Below are positions 45,544 through 54,676 of a stretch of 64,000 nucleotides of DNA, piece after piece. The notes beneath the pieces are model-generated. The model searched no databases and had not been told where the DNA came from. It saw only the letters and a program-made list of their open reading frames with translations. Location of the stretch: assembly GCA_016124385.1 (NCBI GenBank), contig WGNU01000001.1, positions 434,001 through 498,000 on the forward strand. The letters are read 5' to 3'. Source of the DNA: Alphaproteobacteria bacterium (GTDB lineage: Bacteria; Pseudomonadota; Alphaproteobacteria; Micropepsales; Micropepsaceae). Numbering within the stretch: the first letter of the stretch is position 1; every line of letters begins with the position of its first letter. The translations under genes and the position numbers were made by a program.

Positions 45544-46143
45544 CTAGACCCCCACCGCGACGACCCCGCCCGCGATCAGCGTGAGCCCGCACGCGATGAT
45601 CATGATGAGCCCGTCCTTCGCCGTGAGCGCGAGACCGAAAAGGATGATCCCCGTCCCCGGAATGGCGTTGGCGAAGGGAATGGCCTCGAGCGGCACCATG
45701 AGGCCCGCGAGGAAGATCGACAGGAACGCCGCGCCCCGCCGCGCGACTTCATCGGTCGCGTGCGGCAGACGTTCGCTCACCAGCGCGTCGATGCGCTTGA
45801 GCCAGTCGCGCGCGTCGCGCCGCACCTGCTGCACGCGGCGCGTCTTCACCGCCATCCGCCGGATCGAGCCGGGCAGCCAGGGATGCTCGTGCCCCAGCAG
45901 CAACTGCCCCGCGATCAGCGCGACCGCGATGCCGATGACCGCCGGCACGCCCGGAATCGCGCCGATCGGCGAGACGGCGATGATCCCTAAAATAATGAGC
46001 AGCGGCCCGAATCCGCGATGGCCGAACGCGTCGAGAAGGTCATCGATGCTGATTTCGCCGTTCGCGCCGTTCCGGATCGCTGCGTCGAGCGTTTCTTCGA
46101 GCGGCTTTTCCGCGAGGCGGCGGGCGTCGGGGGCTTGGGCCAT
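45544..46143 (-). CDS. ExoD-family membrane protein
   Basis: 199 residues. It has the ExoD pattern: a helical N-terminus with I-S-I-D-D-L-L-D-A-F-G-H-R-G-F-G-P-L-L, then hydrophobic segments with P-I-G-A-I-P-G-V-P and M-V-P-L-E-A-I-P-F-A-N-A-I-P-G-T-G-I. First linked to exopolysaccharide synthesis in rhizobia; the biochemical role is unknown. ATG 46143 follows AGAGGA. Confidence 0.88.
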   Translation of the reverse strand: MAQAPDARRLAEKPLEETLDAAIRNGANGEISIDDLLDAFGHRGFGPLLIILGIIAVSPIGAIPGVPAVIGIAVALIAGQLLLGHEHPWLPGSIRRMAVKTRRVQQVRRDARDWLKRIDALVSERLPHATDEVARRGAAFLSIFLAGLMVPLEAIPFANAIPGTGIILFGLALTAKDGLIMIIACGLTLIAGGVVAVGV

Positions 46144-46310
46144 GGCGATCCTCTTCGGCCTTCTGAAAAAACGCGGCGCCGCGGTGACGGTTCCGCCGAA
46201 CTTGCCCATGTTAACCCTCTGAGGGCGCTTTGGGGGATTGCGTTCGCGCCCGCGAAACGGTCTCCTGTGGATAACCGCCCGGCGTATTCGGGCGCGGACT
46301 GGGGGTTGGT

Positions 46311-46949
46311 ATGGTGTTCAAGGGTTTGGCCGCCGGCATGGCGCTGGCCTTGGCATTGGGATCGGCGGCCCCGTCGGCCGCCGCCGAGGTGAAGTTCTAC
46401 CCGATCGAGAGCTTCACCATCGTCTATGGCTATGAGGGCGTTCAGGTCGGCTCCTCGACGCTGCATGTGCGCGATTTCGGCGGCAAGCGCGCGGAGCTGA
46501 AATATTTGGCCTCCAGCGCGGCTGGCTATCCCGCAACGACGCGCGAGCGTGTCGTCACCGAAGGCGCGATCGTCACGACCGTCGATCTGATGACGAAGGC
46601 GGGCGTGCGCATCGAGAACCCGATGTATTCGCGCATGGTTCAGGCCATCCCGCCCGAGGGAACAGAGGGCGTTGCTCCCGGCACCGGCTATATCCGCTCG
46701 CTCGGCGGCATCGAGACGGGCGAGATGAAAACGATCGCGGGCGAAACCTGCATGGTCTGGTCGGTCGCCGCCTTCGGCCAGTCGCAATGCCTCGCGGTCG
46801 ACGGCCTGCCGCTCGAGATCGTCTCGGGCACCTTCGGCGTGATGTCGACGCAGACGGCGGTTGAAGTCCGCCGCAATGATCCGGGCCCGGACGATGCCTT
46901 CTCGGTCGAGGGCGTGAACCTCACGGACTACACCGTCACGCCGCGTTAG
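46311..46949 (+). CDS. exported protein of unknown function
   Basis: 212 residues with a signal peptide (A-A-G-M-A-L-A-L-A-L-G-S-A-A-P-S-A-A-A, cleavage before E-V-K-F). The mature part alternates strands and has a C-pair (C in E-T-C-M-V-W and Q-S-Q-C-L) that may form a disulfide. It ends Y-T-V-T-P-R. I do not recognise the family. Divergent from the ExoD gene and followed by an R3 repeat. Confidence 0.72.
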   Translation: MVFKGLAAGMALALALGSAAPSAAAEVKFYPIESFTIVYGYEGVQVGSSTLHVRDFGGKRAELKYLASSAAGYPATTRERVVTEGAIVTTVDLMTKAGVRIENPMYSRMVQAIPPEGTEGVAPGTGYIRSLGGIETGEMKTIAGETCMVWSVAAFGQSQCLAVDGLPLEIVSGTFGVMSTQTAVEVRRNDPGPDDAFSVEGVNLTDYTVTPR

Positions 46950-46956
46950 CCGCGCG

Positions 46957-46994
46957 CTCCTCAGGGTGAGGCGAAAGGGCGTCTCGAAGGATGG
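46957..46994. repeat. R3-type repeat fragment
   Basis: CTCCTCAGGGTGAGGCGAAAGGGCGTCTCGAAGGATGG, related to the longer inverted arrangement at 54677-54775. It lies between two convergent stop codons. Confidence 0.5.
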
Positions 46995-47007
46995 ATCGAT
47001 CCAACCG

Positions 47008-47919
47008 CTAGGTCGCCTTCGCCAGCACGTCCTCGACGCTGAGCGCGGCGAGGTCCTCGCGCCTGAGGATCGTGACGTCCCTTCCGCGCTGGCCGCAGCG
47101 AAGGGGATCGCTGGCGCCGGAGAAAAGCACGATCGAGCGCGCGCCCGCCGTCGCGATCAGATGCATCGGCCCCGTGTCGTTGCCGATGGCGAGGGCCGCG
47201 CCGCGCGCGAGCCCCACGATCTCCAGAAGCGACGTCCGCCCGACGAGATTGATCGTCGCGGGCGCCGCGGCCTCGATCGCCGCGGCGAGGACTTCTTCAT
47301 CCAATCCCTGGCCGAGCACGACCGGCGTCACGCCCGCCTTGGTGAGGGCGCCCGCGAGCGTCACGTAGTGCCCGATCGGCCAGCGCTTCTCCGGCCGGTG
47401 CGCCGCGCCGCCGGGCACCAGCAGCGCGTAGGGCGAAGGGAGCGCGAAGCGCGAAACATCGGCGGTGACGAACGAGAGATCGGGCGGCGGCGTTTGGGCG
47501 AGCCCCGCCATCAGCAATTGCTCGGCCTGGCGATCGATCGTGTGCATCGGCACACGGCGCGGATTGGCGTGCGGGTGCGAGCAGCCGAAGGCGACGCCCG
47601 ACCAGAAGGGCGGGTTCGGCCGCATGAGCTGGAAGAGCCAGCCGCTGCGCGAGGAGGTCTGAAGATCATAGATGCGCGCGAAATCCTGCGCCTTCAGCCG
47701 CCGCGCGAGCGCAACCGTCTTCAGCCAGCCTTTCGCGCGCCCGCCCGTGTCGATCGCGTCGAACCAGCCCGACGCCTTGGCCAGCGGCTCGAACGGCGGC
47801 GTCGTGAGCAAAGTCAGATGCGCTTGCCCGTGATGCTCGCGGATCGCGCGCATCGGCCCCAGCGCCTGCACGAAATCGCCGAGCGCCCCCAGCTTGATGA
47901 TGAGGATCCGCTCGCTCAA
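47008..47919 (-). CDS. glycosyltransferase family 9 (heptosyltransferase-like)
   Basis: 303 residues. It has I-L-I-I-K-L-G-A-L-G-D at the N-terminus, P-G-G-A-A-H-R-P-E-K-R-W-P in the middle, and G-N-D-T-G-P-M-H-L, the GT9 donor-binding signature of ADP-heptose:LPS transferases. It probably adds a heptose or other sugar to a cell-surface glycan. The start is TTG 47919, overlapping the TGA of the GT4 gene as TTGA, so translation is coupled. Confidence 0.9.
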   Translation of the reverse strand: MSERILIIKLGALGDFVQALGPMRAIREHHGQAHLTLLTTPPFEPLAKASGWFDAIDTGGRAKGWLKTVALARRLKAQDFARIYDLQTSSRSGWLFQLMRPNPPFWSGVAFGCSHPHANPRRVPMHTIDRQAEQLLMAGLAQTPPPDLSFVTADVSRFALPSPYALLVPGGAAHRPEKRWPIGHYVTLAGALTKAGVTPVVLGQGLDEEVLAAAIEAAAPATINLVGRTSLLEIVGLARGAALAIGNDTGPMHLIATAGARSIVLFSGASDPLRCGQRGRDVTILRREDLAALSVEDVLAKAT

Positions 47920-49097
47920 CGCGGATCGCGCCCAAGGATCTCGTCATAGAGCGCGAGCGTCGCCGTGCACATCGCCGCGACCGAGAACGTGCTCTTGGCG
48001 TGGCCGCGCGCCGCGCTCGCCATCGTCTCGCGCGTTTCGGGATCGAGCGCGAGCGCGGCGCGGATCGCCTGTGCGAGGGCGGTCGCATCGCCCGCCTTGA
48101 CGAGGAAACCCGTCTCGCCGCGTTTCACCGTCTCGCGCGCGGCGCCGAGATCCGTCGCGATGATCGGCCGGCCCATCGCCTGTGCCTCTACCGCGATCCG
48201 CCCGAAGGCTTCCGGCTTGACCGACGTCGAGAGCACGACGTCTGCCGCCATATAGGCGGCCGGCATGTCGGTGATGTGCCCCACACGCTTGACGCGGCCG
48301 GTGAGTCCCGCCGCCGCGATCGCCTTGTCCAGTTCGCCCACGTAGTGCGAATGCGATCCCTCATCGCCCGCCAGCACGAAGAGGCTCGACGTGTCGCCCG
48401 CCTTCGCCATCGCGGCCGCCGCCTCGATCAGCACGTGCTGGCCCTTCCAGCGCGTGAGCCGCCCCGGCAGCAGCACGACGCGCTGATCGTGCCGCGCGCC
48501 CCAGGCCGCGCGCATCGCGTCCACCCGGTCGGGGTTCATCGCGCCCTCGTCGAACGCGGAGAGATCGATGCCGCGATGGATGACGCGCAGCCGCTCGGCG
48601 GGCGTTGCGTGCGCGGCCGCGACGTGATCGGCCGTATACTGAGAATTGGCGATGACGCGCTCGCCCCGCGCCATGATCGAATTGTAGAGCCGCTTGCCCG
48701 GCAGGTCGGCCGAATGGATGCCGGCATAGGTCGTGATGAGCGGCACGCCCGCGCGCGTGCACGCGATCAGCGCCGACCAGCCGGGCGCGCGGCTGCGCGC
48801 GTGCACGAGCGAGACGTTTTGCGATTTGAGGAACGAGGCGAGCGCGAACCCATTCGCAAGGATCGTGATCGGGTTTTTGGACGCGACATTGAGGCGGAGG
48901 ATTTCGACGTCCTGCGCCCGCGCCTCGTCTTCCAGCCGCCCGCCCGTCGTCACCAGGATCGAGCGCCACCCGCGCTTGGCGACGGCGATCGCGACGTCCA
49001 CGGCCGTGCGCTCGACCCCGCCCGCATCGAGCGCGGGCACGATCTGCACGATGCATGGCGCAGAAGCGTCGGCGTCTTTAAGGTCGGGCTCGGCCAA
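47916..49097 (-). CDS. glycosyltransferase family 4
   Basis: 393 residues, GT-B fold. It has P-A-L-D-A-G-G-V-E-R-T at the N-terminus, H-R-G-I-D, L-P-G-R-L-T-R-W-K-G-Q, and the E-A-F-G-R-I-A-V-E-A-Q-A-M-G-R-P-I-I-A-T donor site (the E-x7-E motif). It is upstream of and coupled to the GT9 gene; the pair probably works on LPS core or a surface polysaccharide. The start is a TTG at 49097 with only a weak Shine-Dalgarno, so a different start is possible. Confidence 0.9.
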   Translation of the reverse strand: MAEPDLKDADASAPCIVQIVPALDAGGVERTAVDVAIAVAKRGWRSILVTTGGRLEDEARAQDVEILRLNVASKNPITILANGFALASFLKSQNVSLVHARSRAPGWSALIACTRAGVPLITTYAGIHSADLPGKRLYNSIMARGERVIANSQYTADHVAAAHATPAERLRVIHRGIDLSAFDEGAMNPDRVDAMRAAWGARHDQRVVLLPGRLTRWKGQHVLIEAAAAMAKAGDTSSLFVLAGDEGSHSHYVGELDKAIAAAGLTGRVKRVGHITDMPAAYMAADVVLSTSVKPEAFGRIAVEAQAMGRPIIATDLGAARETVKRGETGFLVKAGDATALAQAIRAALALDPETRETMASAARGHAKSTFSVAAMCTATLALYDEILGRDPR

Positions 49098-49132
49098 GGA
49101 AACTCGCTGAGACAGGAAAGAAGGAGCGCGCG

Positions 49133-49888
49133 ATGACGCAACCGGAACGCCTCCCCCGCGACGGCTATGATCTGGCCTATTGTCGGCGGAAGGGAGGAAG
49201 GCCCGGCGGCGTCCTCTGGCTCGGCGGCTTTATGTCCGACATGACGGGCACGAAGGCAACCGCTCTCGATGCCTGGGCGGCCGAAACCGGCGAGACGTTC
49301 CTGCGCTTCGACTATTTCGGCCACGGCGCCTCGGGCGGCGCGTTCGTCGACGGCACGATCTCGCGCTGGCGGGACGACGCGGTCGCGGTGCTGGACCGCT
49401 TGACCGAGGGGCCGCAGGTGCTGGTCGGCTCCTCGATGGGCGGCTGGATCGCGACGCTTTTGGCGCTCGCCCGGCCGGAGCGGGTCTCGGGCATCGTTTA
49501 CATCGCTCCCGCGCCCGATTTCACCGAAGAGCTGATGTGGAAGAATCTGCCCGAGCCCGCCCGCCGCCAGATCCTGGAGGAGGGGGTCTGGCATCGCCCG
49601 AGCGAGTATGACGACGGGCCTTACCCCATCACTCGCGCGCTGATCGAGGATGGCCGCCGCCACCTCGTGCTGGGCGGGCCGATCGCGATCGACTGCCCCG
49701 TGGCGGTGCTCCAGGGCATGGCCGACCCGGACGTCCCCTGGGCCCACGCGATGCGCCTCGTCGCGGCGCTGCGAACCCAGGATGTGACGGTGACGCTGAC
49801 GAAATCGGGCGATCACCGGCTGTCGGGCGAGGCGGATCTCGCCCGCCTCATCGCAACCGTTGCGGCCATGCGCGCGCGGACGGTGTAA
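49133..49888 (+). CDS. alpha/beta hydrolase (ABHD10-like esterase)
   Basis: 251 residues. Nucleophile S101 in G-S-S-M-G-G, oxyanion region L-G-G-F, and H in K-S-G-D-H-R-L-S-G as the likely triad histidine. G-G-F-M-S-D-M-T-G-T-K-A near residues 31-42 and F-D-Y-F-G-H-G-A-S-G-G resemble the ABHD10/YqiA-type hydrolases. Substrate unknown; ester or thioester cleavage is inferred. GGAGCGCGCG precedes the ATG. Divergent from the GT4 gene with 35 bases between. Confidence 0.87.
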   Translation: MTQPERLPRDGYDLAYCRRKGGRPGGVLWLGGFMSDMTGTKATALDAWAAETGETFLRFDYFGHGASGGAFVDGTISRWRDDAVAVLDRLTEGPQVLVGSSMGGWIATLLALARPERVSGIVYIAPAPDFTEELMWKNLPEPARRQILEEGVWHRPSEYDDGPYPITRALIEDGRRHLVLGGPIAIDCPVAVLQGMADPDVPWAHAMRLVAALRTQDVTVTLTKSGDHRLSGEADLARLIATVAAMRARTV

Positions 49889-49895
49889 CCCAATC

Positions 49896-49997
49896 TGTCA
49901 TGGCCGGCCTGCGTGCCGGCCATCCATCGCGCCCCGATCGACGGGTTTCGCCGGTGAAGCGGCGCCATGGATGGCCGGGACAAGCCCGGCCATGACA
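49896..49997. repeat. R2 element (two-hairpin repeat)
   Basis: Left hairpin GGCCGGC...GCCGGCC, right hairpin GGCCGGG...CCCGGCC, between TGTCATGG and CATGACA ends. Lies between convergent hydrolase and baeRF-like genes. Confidence 0.75.
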
Positions 49998-50008
49998 TCC
50001 AGGAGAGT

Positions 50009-50404
50009 TCACCCCCTTTGCGGACGCATCCGGTCGGCGGCGACGAAATATTTCCGCGCGAAGGCCACCACCTGCCCATCGCTCAAATGATCGACGGTCT
50101 CGACCGCGACGATCTTGTCGGCGATTTGGGGGTCGTGCCGCGCGAGATGCTTCAGAAGCGCCGTCTTTGCCTGGCCCGGTCCGACGATGAGCGCCTCGTG
50201 GACCGTGCTGAGCGCTTGCGCGACCGCGTGATAAAACGCCTGGTCCTCCGCCGCGTGGCCCGATCCGAGAACACCCGCCTTGTGGTGGATCTGATGCGCC
50301 GGGTTGTGCGCATGGATGACGAGCTTGTCCACCTCCTCGGCGTTGAACGGGAAAACGCGCGCCTCGCGGTGATCGATCCAGACAACGGCGTGATAGTGCG
50401 GCAT
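50009..50404 (-). CDS. eRF1-domain-like 'translational machinery' protein
   Basis: 131 residues. H-Y-H-A-V-V-W-I-D-H-R-E-A-R-V-F begins the fold, G-S-G-H-A-A-E-D-Q-A-F-Y lies in the middle and D-G-Q-V-V-A-F-A-R-K-Y-F at the end. Close homologues in this class are annotated as translational machinery protein; the fold resembles the bacterial eRF1-like (baeRF) families, with L-I-V-G-P-G-Q-A-K the expected catalytic-type loop. Function is not established. GGAGAG is upstream of ATG 50404. Confidence 0.75.
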   Translation of the reverse strand: MPHYHAVVWIDHREARVFPFNAEEVDKLVIHAHNPAHQIHHKAGVLGSGHAAEDQAFYHAVAQALSTVHEALIVGPGQAKTALLKHLARHDPQIADKIVAVETVDHLSDGQVVAFARKYFVAADRMRPQRG

Positions 50405-50469
50405 GGGGGCTCTCCTGGCGACCGAGGGCGGTCCTTAGCAGGGGGACATAGAGGCCGGATTGATTCCCC

Positions 50470-51339
50470 TCAAGGGCGCGCAGCGAGCGCGCGCAGCCCC
50501 TCGCGATAGGTCGGGTAGCGGAGCGTCACGCCAAGGGCTGATTTCAGGAGGTCGTTGCGCACACGTTTCGACTCCGACCAGAACGAAAGCGCCATCGGAC
50601 TCATCGTTTCGCGCGCGATTCGATAATCCTCGAGCGGCGGCACCGGCACGCCGATCAGCCTGGCGGCGAATTCGGTGACCTCGGACGGCGCGGCCGGCTC
50701 ATCATCCGCGAGATTGACGAGGGGCGGCGCCCCCGCCTTTGCCATCGCGGCGCGGATCGCCTGTGCGATGTCGTCGACATGGATGCGCGAGAACACCTGG
50801 CCCTCCCGCTGGATGCGCCTCGCGCGGCCCTCGCGAAGCGCGATCAAGGGGTTGCTGGCCGGGCCATAGATCCCTGCCAGCCGGAAAACCGTTACGGCGA
50901 TCCCCGTCCGCGCGCCGAAGGAAAGCCAGCCGTCCTCCGCCGCCGCGCGCCGCTGCGTGCGCGGCTGGGCGGGCGCGATGGGCGTCGTCTCATCGACCCA
51001 GGCGCCCTGATGATCGCCATAGACCCCGGTCGTCGACAAATAGCCGAGCCAGCGCGCCCGGCCGAAGGGATTGCCGTCGCCGATCGCGGCCAGGAGCGCG
51101 TCCCCCGCCTCGCCGGGCGCCGCCGATACGAGGACGTGGCTCGCATCCCCCGCCGCCTCCGCGATGGCGCGATCGGGATCCCCTTGCAGCCGCACGGGCG
51201 CGATCCCGGCCGCGGAAAGCGCCGCCGCCTTGGCCGGATCGCGCGTCGTCGCGCTCACCCGCCAGCCCTCGGCGAGAAGGCCGGGCGTGAGCGCCGCCGC
51301 ACACTGCCCGTAACCGAAACAAAAGAGGTGATTGCTCAA
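50470..51339 (-). CDS. NAD(P)-binding epimerase-like SDR (YeeZ type)
   Basis: 289 residues, extended SDR-like. It has F-G-Y-G-Q-C-A-A-A-L cofactor loop near 7-16, L-S-T-T-G-V-Y-G-D-H-Q-G-A-W-V-D-E, V-F-R-L-A-G-I-Y-G-P, and R-I-H-V-D-D-I-A. It resembles the YeeZ subgroup, whose substrates are unknown. The start is uncertain: TTG 51339 gives a standard Rossmann beginning, while the frame stays open upstream only opposite the TPR gene. Codons in that upstream part look antisense. Confidence 0.85.
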   Translation of the reverse strand: MSNHLFCFGYGQCAAALTPGLLAEGWRVSATTRDPAKAAALSAAGIAPVRLQGDPDRAIAEAAGDASHVLVSAAPGEAGDALLAAIGDGNPFGRARWLGYLSTTGVYGDHQGAWVDETTPIAPAQPRTQRRAAAEDGWLSFGARTGIAVTVFRLAGIYGPASNPLIALREGRARRIQREGQVFSRIHVDDIAQAIRAAMAKAGAPPLVNLADDEPAAPSEVTEFAARLIGVPVPPLEDYRIARETMSPMALSFWSESKRVRNDLLKSALGVTLRYPTYREGLRALAARP

Positions 51340-51408
51340 GGCCCGCCCGATCGGATTTATGGGGCCATGGTCGGGCGCATTCGGCGCCCGTTCAATGGGG
51401 TTTGCGCG

Positions 51409-52233
51409 ATGAGGCTGAAAACGAACGGGAAAAGAGAGGCCTTTGCTCCCGCCCTCCTCGTCGCCCTCGCGCTGGCCGTGCCAGCTGCCGCCGAGGAGCC
51501 GGCCGCGATGCCGCTGGAAGCCCCTACGCTGGAAGCCCCTACGCTGGAGACCCCTGCGCCCGAGGACCCCGCCACCCGTTACGACGCCTGCCTCGCGCAG
51601 ACCGAGATCGATCCCCGCGCGGCGCTCACCGCTGCCGAGAACTGGCAGGCCGCGGGCGGGGGCGTGCCGGCCGGCCATTGCGCGGCGCTCGCCTTGATCG
51701 CGCTCGGCGAGAACGCGGATGCCGGAACCCTCCTCCTCTCGCTCGCCAACGCGGACCCGAACGCCGACGGGCTGATGCGCGCCGCGCTTTACGGCCAGGC
51801 GGGGAACGCGTTCCTTTTGGCCGCGATGCCGGACAACGCGCGCACGGCGCTCAGCCGCGCGCTCGAGCTCAACCCCGGCGATCCGGTGCTCCTCGCCGAC
51901 CGGGCGCGCGGCGCGATGCTCGAAACCGATTGGGAGGCCGCGCGCGCCGATCTCGATCAGGCGATCCTCCTCGCGCCCGACCGCATCGAGGCCTATGCGC
52001 TGCGCGCCCAGGTGCGCCGCCAGCAGGGCGACGTGCGCGGTGCGCGCGATGACATCGACGCGGCGCTGAGGCGTGACCCCGGCAACCCGCAGGCGCTCTT
52101 CGAGCAGGCGATGCTGAAGCTGAAGGCCGGCGATCGGGCGGGCGCCAAGGCCGACCTCGAAGCCGTGGTCGCGGGCGCGCGCGATCCCTCGGTGACGGCG
52201 GCGGCGCAGCAGGAACTGGCGGAGTTTCCCTAA
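51409..52233 (+). CDS. exported tetratricopeptide repeat protein
   Basis: 274 residues. A signal peptide (A-F-A-P-A-L-L-V-A-L-A-L-A-V-P-A-A-A) is followed by a short imperfect repeat of E-A-P-T-L and then TPR helices: A-R-T-A-L-S-R-A-L-E-L-N-P-G-D, A-R-A-D-L-D-Q-A-I-L-L-A-P-D and A-R-D-D-I-D-A-A-L-R-R-D-P-G-N. TPR units usually mediate protein contacts in the envelope. ATG 51409 chosen; ATG 51367 is in frame too. The gene ends where queG ends. Confidence 0.83.
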   Translation: MRLKTNGKREAFAPALLVALALAVPAAAEEPAAMPLEAPTLEAPTLETPAPEDPATRYDACLAQTEIDPRAALTAAENWQAAGGGVPAGHCAALALIALGENADAGTLLLSLANADPNADGLMRAALYGQAGNAFLLAAMPDNARTALSRALELNPGDPVLLADRARGAMLETDWEAARADLDQAILLAPDRIEAYALRAQVRRQQGDVRGARDDIDAALRRDPGNPQALFEQAMLKLKAGDRAGAKADLEAVVAGARDPSVTAAAQQELAEFP

Positions 52234-53381
52234 CCCCACTCCGCGCGGACGTCGGGATCGGCTTCACTGTCAGCACGCTCGGCGGCGAGCGCGGCGAACG
52301 CGTCCGCTGGCAGCAGGCGAGACAGCGCCCAGACCGCCGCGCCGCGCACGAGGGGGCTCTCATCGCCAAGCCGCGCGCGGGTGGCGGGAATGAGCGCCGG
52401 CTCCCCCGAATTGCCGATCGCGATCAGGACGTTGCGCAGGAACCGGTCGCGCCCGATCCGCTTGATCGGGCTCGCCGAGAAGCGCTTCCGGAACGCCGCG
52501 TCGTCGAGTGCGGCGAGCGCGGCGAGGGGCGGTGAAACATTCTCCGCGCGCGCGGCGAGCTTCGCCTCGCGCCCCGTCGCGGCGAATTTGTTCCACGGGC
52601 AGACGGCGAGGCAATCATCGCAGCCATAGATCCGGTTGCCCATGGGCGCGCGCAGTTCGCGCGGGATTGGGCCCGCATGCTCGATCGTCAGGTACGAGAT
52701 GCAGCGCCGCGCATCGAGCTGATAGGGCTGAGGGAACGCCGCCGTCGGGCAGATGTCGAGGCACGCGCGGCAGCTGCCGCAATGATCCGCCTCCGGAGCA
52801 TTCTCGGGCAGCGCAGCATCGGTCAGGATCACGCCGAGGAACAGCCACGAGCCGAAATCGCGGCTGACGAGATTGGTGTGCTTGCCCTGCCAGCCGATCC
52901 CCGCGCGCGCCGCCAGCGGCTTTTCCATCAGGGGCGCGGTATCGACGAAGACTTTCACCGCCGCTCCGCTCTCGCGCGCGAACCACTGCGCGAGGTCTTT
53001 GAGCTTGCCCTTGATGACGTCGTGATAGTCGCGCCCCTGCGCATAGACCGAGAGCGTTCCATGCGCGCGCGCATCGAGCGCGGCGAGCGGATCGTGCGTG
53101 GGGCCGTAATTGAGCCCGAGCAGGATCGCGCTCTCGGCGTCCGGCCACATCGCTCTCGGATGACGCCGCCGTGCCTGCGTCTCCGCGAGCCAGTCCATGC
53201 TGCCGTGCCGGCCTGCGGCGATGAAAGCACCGAGCCGCTCGCCGATAGCCGCATCGAGATCGGCGCGTGCGATGCCGACCGCTTCGAATCCCAGCGCGGC
53301 CGCGCGGGTGCGGAGCGCGGCGCTCAGCCGCTGCGGATCAGAGCGCGGCGGCGGCAAGGGTCCGCGCGCTTTCGATCGCAA
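52230..53381 (-). CDS. queG: epoxyqueuosine reductase
   Basis: 383 residues, the last step of queuosine synthesis in tRNA anticodons, using cobalamin and two 4Fe-4S clusters. The cluster motifs are C-G-S-C-R-A-C-L-D-I-C-P-T (about 203-215) and Y-G-C-D-D-C-L-A-V-C-P-W-N-K. S-V-Y-A-Q-G-R-D-Y-H and G-K-H-T-N-L-V-S-R-D are conserved in QueG, and the end carries HEAT-like repeats. The start is uncertain: TTG 53381 or TTG 53357, each overlapping the upstream membrane-protein gene. Confidence 0.93.
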   Translation of the reverse strand: MRSKARGPLPPPRSDPQRLSAALRTRAAALGFEAVGIARADLDAAIGERLGAFIAAGRHGSMDWLAETQARRRHPRAMWPDAESAILLGLNYGPTHDPLAALDARAHGTLSVYAQGRDYHDVIKGKLKDLAQWFARESGAAVKVFVDTAPLMEKPLAARAGIGWQGKHTNLVSRDFGSWLFLGVILTDAALPENAPEADHCGSCRACLDICPTAAFPQPYQLDARRCISYLTIEHAGPIPRELRAPMGNRIYGCDDCLAVCPWNKFAATGREAKLAARAENVSPPLAALAALDDAAFRKRFSASPIKRIGRDRFLRNVLIAIGNSGEPALIPATRARLGDESPLVRGAAVWALSRLLPADAFAALAAERADSEADPDVRAEWG

Positions 53382-53862
53382 GGCCGATCAGCGTCGAGAG
53401 CGGCCCCGCGAGATAGGCGATGAAGACGTAGAGGAGGGGCGCCGAGAACACGAGCACGACGAGGAGCTGCGAATAGACGTTCACTTCCGCGCCGCCCGGC
53501 AGGCCGCGCGTATAGGCGACATAGCCCACGAACCCGCCCGCAAGCCCGATGAAATAGAAAAGGATCGCGAACGAGAGCCAGATCATCGCGCCGACGAGCG
53601 CGAGCGTCGTGAAGAAATTCGCTGTGTCGCCGAAGACGAAGAGGACGAAGGGCCCGAGCCCCGTCGCCGCCATGAAGCCGTAGAAGAGCCCCGCGCCGAA
53701 CTCGCTCCACGCGAAGGCGGGAAAAGGCTGCATCGGCGCGCGCCGCTCCCACGTGTTCGGCCGCGCGAGCGCGAGCGCCCGCCGCGTCACGGCGAGGATG
53801 ACGAACGCCGTGAAGCCCGCGCCCAGAACGTGGAAGGCCGCTTCGAACGAAAGGCCGGGCAT
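53338..53862 (-). CDS. small integral membrane protein of unknown function
   Basis: 174 residues with about four hydrophobic segments: V-L-G-A-G-F-T-A-F-V-I-L-A-V, F-G-A-G-L-F-Y-G-F-M-A-A-T-G-L-G-P-F-V-L, I-W-L-S-F-A-I-L-F-Y-F-I-G-L and a last region V-L-V-F-S-A-P-L-L-Y-V-F-I-A-Y-L-A. I do not recognise the family. It lies between a GST gene upstream and queG downstream, overlapping queG at its 3' end. Confidence 0.7.
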   Translation of the reverse strand: MPGLSFEAAFHVLGAGFTAFVILAVTRRALALARPNTWERRAPMQPFPAFAWSEFGAGLFYGFMAATGLGPFVLFVFGDTANFFTTLALVGAMIWLSFAILFYFIGLAGGFVGYVAYTRGLPGGAEVNVYSQLLVVLVFSAPLLYVFIAYLAGPLSTLIGLAIESARTLAAAAL

Positions 53863-53877
53863 GAACGAGGCCGTGTC

Positions 53878-54558
53878 TCAGAAATCGAGATCCGCATAAT
53901 GCCGCACGGGGGGCATTCCGGGAACCACATCGCTCAAGAGCGCGCGGAAACACGGCCGCGATTTCAGCCGCACGAACCATTCCTTGGCCGGCTCGTACTG
54001 GCCCCAGGGCACATCGCCCAGATAGTCGAGCGCCGAGAGATGCCCCGCCGCCGCGAGGTCCGCGATCGAGAGTGCGTCCCCCGCCAGCCAGCGCCGAACC
54101 TCCGTGATCTGCGAGATCGCGTCCAAATGCTCGCGCAAGGCTTCCGAGCCCGCGCGCACGATCGCGAGTTCGGGCGTCGCGCGCGCCCCGCGCGGGTCGT
54201 AGAAGCGCTTGTGCACCTTTTCATAGAGGAGGCGCACCGTGACCTCGCGGTGGAACACCTCGTCGAACCAGAAGGTGAGGCGGCGGATTTCCGCGCGGTC
54301 CGCCGCCGTGCCGGGGATCAGCGGGTGGACGGGATAGACCTCTTCCAGATACTCGCAGATCGCGGCCGAATGCGGCACCACGATGCCGCCCTCATCGACC
54401 AGCACCGGCACGGTGCCCGCCGGGTTGAGCGCGAACAGCGCGTCCCGGCCCTCATAGGGGTTCTCGGCCGCCAGGGTGAAGGGCAGGCGCTTTTCCCCGA
54501 GCGCGAGCCGCACTTTGCGGCAGAACGGAGAGAGCGCGAAATGGTGGAGCGTCCGCAT
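53878..54558 (-). CDS. glutathione S-transferase family protein
   Basis: 226 residues. It has a thioredoxin-like N-terminal domain with L-S-P-F-C-R-K-V-R-L-A-L (S/C near 9-12), N-P-A-G-T-V-P-V-L and P-H-S-A-A-I-C-E-Y-L-E-E, the glutathione-binding E-S/S-A segment, then an all-helical C-terminal domain with S-I-A-D-L-A-A-A-G-H-L. ATG 54558 gives M-R-T-L-H-H-F-A-L-S. Substrate cannot be assigned. Confidence 0.9.
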   Translation of the reverse strand: MRTLHHFALSPFCRKVRLALGEKRLPFTLAAENPYEGRDALFALNPAGTVPVLVDEGGIVVPHSAAICEYLEEVYPVHPLIPGTAADRAEIRRLTFWFDEVFHREVTVRLLYEKVHKRFYDPRGARATPELAIVRAGSEALREHLDAISQITEVRRWLAGDALSIADLAAAGHLSALDYLGDVPWGQYEPAKEWFVRLKSRPCFRALLSDVVPGMPPVRHYADLDF

Positions 54559-54676
54559 GGCCGCTCTCCACATTAACTGATTTGCGGCCCTGTCGAGCGA
54601 CCGATTGGGGATTATTTGTGCGGGGGCCGCCTCAGCGGCCGGCTGCCGGGGCCGGGTTTTTCCGCCGAGGGGTAGG

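Noticed and set aside
51340-52239. Upstream extension of the epimerase-like gene at 50470
   Set aside because: The frame is open only because it runs antisense to the TPR gene. A TTG at 51339 gives the normal Rossmann start.
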